From positions 1-6,517 of the forward strand of contig JAAZFF010000300.1 in NCBI GenBank assembly GCA_012511845.1: DNA of 6,517 bases. Direction: 5' to 3'. Both the position numbers and the translations under genes were made by a program. This stretch comes from Lentisphaerota bacterium (lineage in GTDB: Bacteria > Verrucomicrobiota > Kiritimatiellia > RFP12 > UBA3636). The notes under the pieces are model-generated. The model ran no database searches. It was not told the origin of the DNA and saw nothing but the letters and a program-made list of their open reading frames with translations. Positions 1 to 6,315 of this stretch are shown here, piece after piece (positions within the stretch are counted from its first letter, which is position 1; each line of letters opens with the position of its first letter).

Positions 1-8
1 GTTCAAAA

Positions 9-28
9 CACCCCAATTCTATTGGGTT
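9..28 (-). terminator. Weak Rho-independent-like terminator after the jelly-roll gene
   Basis: Read on the minus strand, CCCAAT, a three-base loop AGA and ATTGGG form a perfect 6-bp stem. A short T-rich stretch (GTGTTTT) follows, about 20 nt after the TGA of the 197-codon gene. The position is right for a transcript end, but the stem is only moderately GC-rich and the T run is four bases, so it may be weak. The rest of 1-47 shows nothing else apart from a TTAATTAA palindrome at 27-34. Confidence 0.5.
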
Positions 29-47
29 AATTAACATCGAAAATAGC

Positions 48-641
48 TCATTCCATGGGTTTTTCCGGATCGGGGGCAGTTATTTCAGGATCCTTCCATT
101 TCGGGAGAGCCGGGGGTGCGGGTAACGCATCCTTGGAGATCGCTCCATGGTTCTCCAGTGTGAATCCGCTCATTTCAACTGTTTGCCTGTCATGTCCGTA
201 AAAGAGACCGATCGAAAGTTCATCCGCTGTGTAATCGCGCAGTGCTGTTTCAGCATAACGGTACAGTTTCCATTCCGGACCGCTTTGAATATCATGGCGG
301 AGAAGTCCGATGTTTTTACGATCCTGCAATTTTACAGTCCAGCGGGCATTGCCGAAAGCACTCTTGCCGCGAGCAGCAAATGTGACGACTATCATATCGC
401 CTTTTTTTACTATTACAGGAACGTCTATTGAGCACTGAACGTCCCACATGTTTGGCATCGCTTTGGGCGAAATCATTCTGAGGCGCGGTCCTGCACCGTC
501 GGAAACGACAGATGCCGATTCGCGCAGTGAACGTCTTGCAAAGTCGTTAACAGGGTTGTCGGGCACCATCTTTGTTGATGCCAGAGCTGATGTAACAGCC
601 AGCGAAGCAATGAGGTGAGGAATAAATTTCATTTTTTTCAT
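48..641 (-). CDS. Small secreted protein with a carbohydrate-binding-like jelly-roll domain
   Basis: I do not recognise a named family. The 197-residue product begins with a basic N-terminus and a hydrophobic stretch ending ALA-S, so residues 1-21 look like a Sec signal peptide with cleavage near A21. Residues about 65-165 read as a beta-sandwich of the galactose-binding/CBM type: paired strands, 'KKGDMIVVTFAARGK' at 79-93, 'EWKLY' at 123-127 and a closing 'MSGFTLENHG' at 157-166. Residues 173-197 are proline- and acid-rich, like a linker or surface-exposed tail. There is no catalytic domain, so it may be a solo binding protein. The start at 641 is followed three codons later by a second ATG (632); both keep the signal peptide and neither has a Shine-Dalgarno. 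It lies 61 nt after the beta-helix gene on the same strand, so co-transcription is possible. Export is likely; sugar binding is inference. Confidence 0.85.
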   Translation of the reverse strand: MKKMKFIPHLIASLAVTSALASTKMVPDNPVNDFARRSLRESASVVSDGAGPRLRMISPKAMPNMWDVQCSIDVPVIVKKGDMIVVTFAARGKSAFGNARWTVKLQDRKNIGLLRHDIQSGPEWKLYRYAETALRDYTADELSIGLFYGHDRQTVEMSGFTLENHGAISKDALPAPPALPKWKDPEITAPDPEKPME

Positions 642-669
642 ATAATTTATATAAGCGGAGTTTTCGCCG

Positions 670-697
670 ATTATGAATAGATTTTAAGCGTTGAAAA
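670..697 (-). promoter_or_regulatory. Possible promoter for the small jelly-roll gene
   Basis: In the 61-nt AT-rich gap, minus-strand TTTTCA (692-697) and CATAAT (670-675) are separated by 16 nt. They match the sigma-70 consensus at 4/6 and 5/6 positions. The predicted start would lie about 20 nt before the ATG at 641. In DNA this AT-rich such matches arise easily, and the gene could also be read from the upstream promoter because no terminator hairpin is visible in the gap. Confidence 0.3.
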
Positions 698-702
698 TAT
701 AA

Positions 703-2676
703 TTATCTGACGATAAGAAGTGTGCCTGAAAGGTCAGGGATTTCTACAACAATCGCATATTTAGTTTGAACCACATTTACTTCATCCGGTTTGAAAATAT
801 TTTCTTCGGGAATTTCCGCCGTAATGGCATTGTTGGAAAGATTCGTTAGAATTGTGTACGAACCACCGCCATTCACAGCGCACTTCCGTGCTGATTTTTC
901 ATCAATCAGCAATCTGGAGTTAATGCCATTGATCGATGTATAGTTCGTAACCTGTATTACCGGTTGTGTAAACGGGTCGGCATTCTCGGGCGGGAAAAAC
1001 TCGATTGCTCCTTCACTTGTTCCTGCCAGATATAGGTTTTTCGTCTGTATAAGCGAGTTTGTACCTTTTATCTGAATGTAGTTTTCGTATTGATTGTATA
1101 TCGAAGAAGCGCATACGATAGTACCATTTTCAACACGCAGATAGTTGTTTTTCGGATTAACACTATTATGGCCTAATCGGATATCGCCATTGTTTGTCAA
1201 GGATCCGCCGTTGTAAATATATACAAGATTGTTGGTACCGCTTGAGCGAGTGATTTCAAGTGCAAAACCACTTGGAGAAACTGCAGTTGCACCATCTCTT
1301 ATGTGAAGGCTTGCATTATGACCGGAAAGGTTGGGTCTGAAACCACGCCCCGTATGGACATATGTTCCTTCCCCTTCAATTATCATCCTTGAATCAGTTC
1401 CGGTTATATCGAAATATCCAACATTATGTATTTTAGAACCTGCCGTAACAAGAAGGAGGCAGTTTGTTGAATTGTTTCCTATATTGAAGGTAACATCAAG
1501 GTTGGTGACAAATGCATTGCTGATAACCATTTCTGAGTTGGGGTTGTTTGCCATGCCAACTGCGATAGTTTTCCTGTTCGTCCATACAGCTTCATCTAGA
1601 ACGAACATTTTGCCGCTATGCAATTGTACAGTATGGGTATCAGCACGTGTTTCCGGACCGGTCAGAATAAGTTCTGTAGTCGGGTTTTTGATATTAAATG
1701 ATGCATTGTAGTTTGTTGTGTAGGTTGTTACTTCTTCCACTACTGAGGTAACGACTGTCGGAGGGGAGTACAGGCAGGCATTTTCCACGATAAGGTTGTT
1801 GTACGTGCCGGTACGCTCGGGAGACTGGTATTCACCACGGACTTCAAGAGTACCTCCTCTCGAAACATGAACAAGATTTGACACTCCGTTATTACCGTTT
1901 AATAACCTTTTTACGGAAAATACTGTTCCTGTACCGTCAATATTAATAATATTGTTACGTGCATTTGAGTTCCAGGCTGTGCGCAGCTCGGCGGCAGAGA
2001 ATGATACATAGGCTCCATTTGAAACGCAGACTTTATTATCTGAGCCTGATTCAAAAAACCTGTTGTTTCCTCCGAAAGTTGAAATAAAAGATGTGTCTTC
2101 TCCATCGAATATGACTGTGTTATTCTTTGAGTTGCCGCCATGTCCGATACGGAAAAAATCTGCCGTTGTGATTTTAGCGCCATCTGACGCTATGAATTTA
2201 TTGCCGGGATAAGAAAAACCAACATATCCCTGTTTGAAATCAAGTTCTGAATCGCTTCTGGAGATAGTGAAAACAGCCGGGGTAGAGCCATCTATTTTCA
2301 TCTCATTTTCTATAGCAAGCTTGCCCGATTCGATGTTGAATGAAGAACCTTCCGCTCCCGTTGATGTGAAGTTGCCTGACAGGGCAATTGTATAAACATC
2401 AAGATCAAGCGTGATTTTACCGTTACCATGTGATATTTCCGCTACGGAGAGGTCGCCGTTGGCAAGTATGACTGAGGTGCCTGCAACGGCAAATGAAATA
2501 GTATCGTCCTCACCTGGAACAGTATTGGGAAACCAGTTTGCCGAAGTCTGGAGGAAACCGGCACTGGGATTTTGCCAATAGATAACAGCGGCAAAAGTAT
2601 AAGAAGTGGCTATGACAGCAATCAGTGTCATAAATACAGAGAATCTAAGTCTTTTCATTGGTGATTTTACTTTCAT
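703..2676 (-). CDS. Secreted beta-helix repeat surface protein (autotransporter-passenger-like)
   Basis: The 657-residue product starts with a signal peptide (hydrophobic core about 13-29, 'TFAA'). It is followed by 'YWQNPSAGFLQTSANWFPNT' (33-52) and 'VPGEDD' (53-58), the NW...VPG..D motif that commonly opens large surface proteins of Verrucomicrobia-type and planctomycete bacteria. Residues about 180-545 are a solenoid: short units of the form N-x-hydrophobic-x-hydrophobic-x-x-G-x-x-hydrophobic recur with their glycines near 192, 221, 248, 275, 435, 462, 490, 518 and 538, mostly 27-29 residues apart. The last about 90 residues form a non-repetitive cap ending GTLLIVR. There is no C-terminal autotransporter barrel, PEP-CTERM tail or LPXTG, so the mode of surface attachment is unknown. 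ATG at 2658 (residue 7) would give a tidier signal peptide than ATG at 2676; neither has a Shine-Dalgarno. Adhesion or polysaccharide contact is inference; no catalytic motif was seen. Confidence 0.88.
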   Translation of the reverse strand: MKVKSPMKRLRFSVFMTLIAVIATSYTFAAVIYWQNPSAGFLQTSANWFPNTVPGEDDTISFAVAGTSVILANGDLSVAEISHGNGKITLDLDVYTIALSGNFTSTGAEGSSFNIESGKLAIENEMKIDGSTPAVFTISRSDSELDFKQGYVGFSYPGNKFIASDGAKITTADFFRIGHGGNSKNNTVIFDGEDTSFISTFGGNNRFFESGSDNKVCVSNGAYVSFSAAELRTAWNSNARNNIINIDGTGTVFSVKRLLNGNNGVSNLVHVSRGGTLEVRGEYQSPERTGTYNNLIVENACLYSPPTVVTSVVEEVTTYTTNYNASFNIKNPTTELILTGPETRADTHTVQLHSGKMFVLDEAVWTNRKTIAVGMANNPNSEMVISNAFVTNLDVTFNIGNNSTNCLLLVTAGSKIHNVGYFDITGTDSRMIIEGEGTYVHTGRGFRPNLSGHNASLHIRDGATAVSPSGFALEITRSSGTNNLVYIYNGGSLTNNGDIRLGHNSVNPKNNYLRVENGTIVCASSIYNQYENYIQIKGTNSLIQTKNLYLAGTSEGAIEFFPPENADPFTQPVIQVTNYTSINGINSRLLIDEKSARKCAVNGGGSYTILTNLSNNAITAEIPEENIFKPDEVNVVQTKYAIVVEIPDLSGTLLIVR

Positions 2677-2738
2677 TTGTTGTAATGATTAACAATGTCT
2701 TTTCGAACAGATCGAGCTTTCTCCCTCTGAATCACTAG

Positions 2739-2768
2739 AGTTTAGCACACGTGTTCTTCAAATGTCAA
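2739..2768 (-). promoter_or_regulatory. Sigma-70-like promoter of the beta-helix gene
   Basis: On the minus strand, a perfect TTGACA (2763-2768) is followed after 18 nt by TAAACT (2739-2744). The TAAACT is directly preceded by TGC, giving an extended -10. The predicted transcript start lies near 2732, leaving a 5' leader of about 55 nt before the ATG at 2676. The spacer contains the 8-bp palindrome ACACGTGT (2747-2754), and just upstream of the -35 box lies an inverted repeat AGTTTT-CACTC-AAAACT (2770-2786). Either could be an operator. This is the best promoter match in the window. Confidence 0.6.
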
Positions 2769-2769
2769 G

Positions 2770-2786
2770 AGTTTTCACTCAAAACT
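2770..2786. promoter_or_regulatory. Inverted repeat abutting the -35 box, possible operator
   Basis: AGTTTT (2770-2775) and AAAACT (2781-2786) are perfect 6-bp inverted arms around CACTC. The repeat ends two bases from the TTGACA box. Its position suits a regulator-binding site, but it is AT-rich and short, and no regulator gene lies in the window. Confidence 0.25.
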
Positions 2787-2828
2787 GGGAAATAAATTCA
2801 AAACACCTTATAGACCAGGCAAGCCGGG

Positions 2829-2863
2829 CAGTGATCAGTAGGCAGTGGGCAGTGGACAGATCT
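2829..2863. repeat. Degenerate heptamer tandem repeat (CAGTNNN)
   Basis: Five consecutive 7-base units are in exact register: CAGTGAT, CAGTAGG, CAGTGGG, CAGTGGA and CAGATCT. The first four share CAGT at positions 1-4 and the last has decayed to CAGA. Similar 'cagtgatcagtgggcagt' strings occur in spacers of several bacterial groups (from memory, unverified). No coding role is visible. Confidence 0.65.
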
Positions 2864-2968
2864 TTGGAGGCACAAAAAGGTAGGGCGCGTTTTTCCAAAA
2901 CCGCCGTGGTGGCGAAGCTATCTCAATAAAGTCAATACGGTCAAAGAAGAGTGTCGGCGCAAGAAAGC

Positions 2969-3034
2969 TGGAGGGCGAATGTCCTCATGAGCCGCTTAGA
3001 ATCGCCTGCGGTTCGCGGGGACGCTCACCCTCCA
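2969..3034. repeat. Large imperfect palindrome, MITE/REP-like hairpin
   Basis: Two 27-nt arms, 2969-2995 and 3008-3034, are inverted copies matching at 20 of 27 positions around a 12-nt loop (2996-3007). The outer seven bases TGGAGGG/CCCTCCA are perfect. All seven differences are transitions, so in RNA the pairs become G-U wobbles or A-C mismatches. I recall GGAGGG...GTCC...CCCTCC hairpins of this kind as dispersed repeats in Kiritimatiellota/Lentisphaerota genomes, but could not check. No T run follows on either strand, so it is not a classical terminator, though it could act as a transcript 3'-end structure for the glycosidase gene. Confidence 0.65.
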
Positions 3035-3118
3035 AACGGCAGTTTCGGCTTGCCTCGGCGTAGTTAACGGATGAAGCTTGAGGGCTCATGAGTAAACTGC
3101 ATTCTCTTCCTCATGTAC

Positions 3119-3152
3119 GTGAAACGTGTACCGCTGCGCTGTGAACGTGTAC
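3119..3152. repeat. Short direct repeat pair downstream of the glycosidase gene
   Basis: GTGAAACGTGTAC (3119-3131) and GTGAACGTGTAC (3141-3152) are near-identical, differing by one A. Their shared ACGTGTAC cores start 21 bp apart, close to two helical turns. They could be decayed repeat DNA or a paired protein-binding site; nothing decides between these. Confidence 0.35.
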
Positions 3153-3167
3153 GGTTTCAAGCCGGGC

Positions 3168-4967
3168 TTACGGCATGAAGTTTATGTTATCCAGGTAAAA
3201 GACTATCGGTTTGTTTTCTGCAGCCAGTGTGAAACCGAAAGCAGTTTTAATATGCGTAAGATCAAGATCTTCAAGCGGAATCGTGTAAAGAGTCCAATCT
3301 TTACTTAAGGTAATAATTTCCAGTCCGGCTTTATCGCTGTCGCTATACGGTTTGCCTGTAATTCCACCCATGAAGAAAACAACTTTTTCACCGCCTTCTT
3401 TTCCCCGTGCCGAGAAAACAAGTTTTTTTGCCTTGGTTAAATTTCTTCCCCCAGGGTGTTCCCCCCAGTCGTTGGGAGGGTTCTGCCAGAAGACTCCCGC
3501 CCAGCCATTGCTGTCGGTATACGAAACACTGATACATTTATTTTCAGAACCGGATTCTAATTTGAAATGTCCATCAAGTGACAGGGCTCCTGCGTTCCCA
3601 ATATACCCGGAAGGGAACCACACATTGAAAGTTCCGTTTGTGTATACCGGGAATGGAACACTCTCTTCCGGAAGTTTTATTTTAAAAGCAGTGCCTTGAA
3701 CGCGAACGGGACGATTTGCATACGCAGCATTGCCGTTACCGTCGAAGCAATAGGCATATAAACGGTATTTACTACCGCCCGGGAATTTTACTTTTACTTT
3801 ATTCGTTCCCTGTCCATCTATAATAGCATCTTCAAAACTCTCCGGCATGGGCAAGCCTAATCCGGTGTCGCCGTATGTAACGTTATCGGATATGAGCACC
3901 CATTTCCAAGTGAGTTCATCTCCATCGGGATCTTCGGCAAGGCAGGATGCTTCGACAATTTCACTGTTGTTAATCAAGTCATCGTTTTCAAGATTAAACG
4001 TTATTATCTCAGGGCAGCGATTTGTGACTTCTGAATGTCCCCACAACTCCTGCATTGCTTGGGCTGAACCTAGAATAGATTTGTCGGGAAGCAGCATTCC
4101 AAACCATGTTGGGGTAGCTTCCACTTTCCAGCCCCATATAAAAGCATAGGAGCCGAGGCATAGCTTGTCTTTATCTTTGAGTATAGTTTGTCCGTAGACT
4201 TGTTTATACCAAGCGGCTTTTTCAGTACTCGACATTTCCAGCGGTACACCGAATGAAGAACGTCCCGTTTCTCCCGGTCCGGGAGGTCCGAATTCGGTGA
4301 TAACGTATGGCTTGGTGCCTCCTGACGAACGCCAGCGTTCTGCAATGGAGCCGGAGCCTCCGTACGTATTTATTCCCACAAAGTCTATATTGGGACAAAG
4401 TTTTTCTATCTGGCGGACTTTTTCTTCGGGAATTTCAGCTATTACTGTGCAAACGGGATGATTCCCATCAATTTCCTTAACGAGTCCGGCAAGTTCGTTG
4501 ATATATTTCCACATTGTTTCAACATGCGGATTACTGAGTTCCATTTCATTCCCGAGAGCCCAGCATAGCAGGGCAGGGTGATCTTTTTGTTCGCGAACAG
4601 TTTTGAGAATGGCTTCAGTTGTTCTGTTAAGTGACTCTTCAACAGTATAGTTGAATCCATGACCTGCGTGACCGAGCCAGAAGCCGATCATTACTGTCAG
4701 GCCATTTTTTTCAGCTTCGTCCAGTTCTTTTTTAGCTTGATCTGAGCCCCATGTTCGAAAACTGTTGCCTCCTAATTCTGAAAGGAGTTTTTTCGAGGCA
4801 CCTCCGCCTGCGCCCTCTATGAAATACGGCTGTTCGTTACGAATAAGCCGGAAAGTGCCGTTTGTTCCTTCTATTTTTACTATTGAAGGTTTTGCGAAAA
4901 CATTTATCGAAAAAATAAGACAAAGGAGCAGTGATAAGCTGATCCCTTTATTTGATTTTTTAAACAA
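3168..4967 (-). CDS. Secreted clan GH-A glycoside hydrolase (GH2-like TIM barrel) with a C-terminal carbohydrate-binding-like domain
   Basis: The 599-residue protein probably hydrolyses beta-glycosidic bonds outside the cytoplasm with retention of configuration. Residues 1-25 are a signal peptide ending VFA-K. Residues about 28-312 form a TIM barrel with clan GH-A hallmarks: 'GNSFRTWG' (67-74, with R71), 'WALGNEME' (136-143, with N140 and acid/base E141), 'GINTYGG' (198-204), 'VITEFGP' (222-228, nucleophile E225) and W278 near the last strand. Residues about 318-424 look like an Ig/PKD-type domain, and about 470-598 a jelly roll ('GWAGVFW', 'FSARGK', 'WTLY', 'FYLDNINF') of the carbohydrate-binding type. 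The N-terminal sandwich domains of classical GH2 enzymes are absent, so GH5 or another GH-A family such as GH158 is possible; the substrate is unknown. No ATG or GTG fits the signal peptide, so TTG at 4967 is the likely start. The preceding stop lies 28 nt upstream, which suggests an operon. Confidence 0.88.
   Translation of the reverse strand: MFKKSNKGISLSLLLCLIFSINVFAKPSIVKIEGTNGTFRLIRNEQPYFIEGAGGGASKKLLSELGGNSFRTWGSDQAKKELDEAEKNGLTVMIGFWLGHAGHGFNYTVEESLNRTTEAILKTVREQKDHPALLCWALGNEMELSNPHVETMWKYINELAGLVKEIDGNHPVCTVIAEIPEEKVRQIEKLCPNIDFVGINTYGGSGSIAERWRSSGGTKPYVITEFGPPGPGETGRSSFGVPLEMSSTEKAAWYKQVYGQTILKDKDKLCLGSYAFIWGWKVEATPTWFGMLLPDKSILGSAQAMQELWGHSEVTNRCPEIITFNLENDDLINNSEIVEASCLAEDPDGDELTWKWVLISDNVTYGDTGLGLPMPESFEDAIIDGQGTNKVKVKFPGGSKYRLYAYCFDGNGNAAYANRPVRVQGTAFKIKLPEESVPFPVYTNGTFNVWFPSGYIGNAGALSLDGHFKLESGSENKCISVSYTDSNGWAGVFWQNPPNDWGEHPGGRNLTKAKKLVFSARGKEGGEKVVFFMGGITGKPYSDSDKAGLEIITLSKDWTLYTIPLEDLDLTHIKTAFGFTLAAENKPIVFYLDNINFMP
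4965..4967 (-). promoter_or_regulatory. TTG start codon of the glycosidase gene
   Basis: The in-frame stop upstream is at 5004-5006, and between it and 4967 there is no ATG, GTG, CTG or other TTG. The codon at 4965-4967 is TTG and is followed directly by a textbook signal peptide (FKKSNKG, then a hydrophobic core). Only a weak purine run (AGAAAGAA) lies about 8-10 nt upstream. The first downstream ATG is deep inside the barrel and would remove the export signal. Confidence 0.65.
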
Positions 4968-4995
4968 GGATACAGTTCTTTCTGTGATTGTGTGT

Positions 4996-6315
4996 TTATT
5001 TAATTACTATTATTGAAGGGTGTTCGTTTGCTCCCTCGAGCAGCATGTCGAATACGTATGACTTGTGGCCGGTCTGGAAACCTGCGTAGATGGTGTCCTC
5101 GTCAGCTCCGAGATCGCCATTTACATACGCACCTTCAATCATGGTGCCATCAAAATAGACGTTGAAAATATTTCCCTTTCGGCGATCTATTTCAAAACTT
5201 GCTGAGTGGCTATGCCCGCCCAGAAGAGGTCCTTCTGAAAGTTCTGTGATATCAAAGGATTTCAATATCTGCGCCTTATATACTATTGAAAGGGTTGTTT
5301 TCTGTGTTTCATAGCTCCATGCCATGAGTATACCTGTCATGCCGGCTCCCATGGTGCCTTTCGGCGGGAGAGGATCTTCCCAGAAACCAAAAGCGTAACT
5401 GTTGCCCTCGTTCCAGTGATCATCCGAAGCGAACGTTGTTGAAATTTTCAGACGTTTTGGTTTGTTGAATGAATCTGTGTGTGTAATTGGCACGGCACCT
5501 ATATGAGTTCCATAGTCAATATAAATGTTTTTCGAATGCCAGAAAAAGCTGAATTGAGAATCAGGTTTACTGCTGACCCAGACACCGCCCGGTTCATTGA
5601 TGTCGAGGCACATTTGTGTTTCGATCATTGAAACATTTTCGTTTGTAATTGTGTTTGCTGGGTTTACGTATACGATTGGATCCATGGACATACGTTCGTA
5701 AGCCATGAATTCTCCATCAGGTGTAATTGTGACCAGACTGCCGCTTTCCGCAATGAATCTGTACCAATATGGTGTGCCGTCTGTTAAATCAATGAGTTTG
5801 GTTGATACAATCTCACCTTGATTTGTGAATGAGCCAACGGTCACTGTATTTGTGACTGATTTATCTGCAAGAGGACCATACTCGAGACTCAGGTTGCACG
5901 TACCTGTCGTACCGGGGAAAACGATTTCTGTTGAAAGCTGCATCCCCCTGTCGGGTCCCTGCCTCGCTTCTCGTGTATTCAGAACAGGCATGCTCGAAAA
6001 TGTAGTGAAGGACACGGGGTGTGACCAAGCAATTGAGTTGCCGTTTGAAACGCAGAAGTATGCTATGTATGAAGTTTTTTCCTGAAGGTTTGAAATGGTG
6101 TGTTTAGCCAGAGTATCGCCTTCCATGAACGTGCCGACTTCTTCCTTGTTACTCCATGCGTTCATATTTTGGCCTTTGTCTGTAAAATCGTAACAGACAT
6201 AAACCACATCACCGTTATTGCCAGTGAAAGGGTAATCGAGAGTTGCTAAAACATCTCCGATATAACGTGGATAAATAATTGCGTTATGTGCCTCCTCATT
6301 AGTGAAACCATACAT
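4996..6315 (-). CDS. FN3-like and LamG/concanavalin-like domain protein, probably 5'-incomplete
   Basis: I do not recognise a named family. From the ATG at 6315 the product has 439 residues. Residues 1-106 and about 108-207 look like fibronectin-III-type domains; typical closing strands are 'SNLQEKTSYIAYFCVSNGNS' (75-94), then 'WSHPVSFTT', and 'LTDGTPYWYRFIAESG' (177-192). Residues about 212-428 resemble a concanavalin A/LamG beta-sandwich: 'STTFASDDHWNEGNSYAFGF', 'FEIDRRKGNIFNVYFDG' and 'YAGFQTGHKSYVFDMLLEG'. Such modules usually bind glycans or act as spacers in exported proteins. No signal peptide is present, and the same frame stays open for 34 codons above the ATG (6316-6417) with domain-like sequence ending at a TGA at 6418-6420. 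The true N-terminus is therefore probably lost or begins at an unusual codon. The C-terminus IIVIK is hydrophobic-basic, like that of the beta-helix protein. The gene is 28 nt upstream of the glycosidase, suggesting shared transcription and a related substrate. Confidence 0.75.
   Translation of the reverse strand: MYGFTNEEAHNAIIYPRYIGDVLATLDYPFTGNNGDVVYVCYDFTDKGQNMNAWSNKEEVGTFMEGDTLAKHTISNLQEKTSYIAYFCVSNGNSIAWSHPVSFTTFSSMPVLNTREARQGPDRGMQLSTEIVFPGTTGTCNLSLEYGPLADKSVTNTVTVGSFTNQGEIVSTKLIDLTDGTPYWYRFIAESGSLVTITPDGEFMAYERMSMDPIVYVNPANTITNENVSMIETQMCLDINEPGGVWVSSKPDSQFSFFWHSKNIYIDYGTHIGAVPITHTDSFNKPKRLKISTTFASDDHWNEGNSYAFGFWEDPLPPKGTMGAGMTGILMAWSYETQKTTLSIVYKAQILKSFDITELSEGPLLGGHSHSASFEIDRRKGNIFNVYFDGTMIEGAYVNGDLGADEDTIYAGFQTGHKSYVFDMLLEGANEHPSIIVIK

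Larger units (their letters stand above)
2820..3167. repeat. Repeat-laden spacer segment bracketed by a 10-bp direct repeat
   Basis: CAAGCCGGGC occurs at 2820-2829 and again at 3158-3167, the second copy ending just next to the stop codon of the glycosidase gene. Everything between is GC-richer and non-coding, unlike the AT-rich promoter DNA at 2677-2818. It contains the CAGT heptad repeat, a large imperfect palindrome and a short direct-repeat pair. One reading is an inserted non-autonomous element with a 10-bp target duplication. No terminal inverted repeats or transposase were found, so this remains a suggestion. No gene is supported here: the one open frame on the plus strand (from 3126) runs into the glycosidase gene and looks like a shadow. 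Confidence 0.4.

Noticed and set aside
1911..2183. Minus-strand 90-codon open frame inside the beta-helix gene
   Set aside because: It is out of frame within a gene whose repeats and signal peptide clearly define the true frame.
703..2676. Classical autotransporter (type Va) with an outer-membrane barrel
   Set aside because: The C-terminal region is only about 90 residues and lacks the roughly 250-residue barrel and terminal aromatic residue.
2829..2863. CRISPR array
   Set aside because: The units are only 7 bases with no spacers, and no cas genes are present.
3010..3016. tRNA T-loop-like GGTTCGC
   Set aside because: There is no acceptor stem, anticodon arm or D-loop around it; it is part of the right arm of the imperfect palindrome.
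3126..3308. Plus-strand 60-codon open frame
   Set aside because: It overlaps the 3' end of the well-supported glycosidase gene, its product has no recognisable features, and no promoter or ribosome site is visible.
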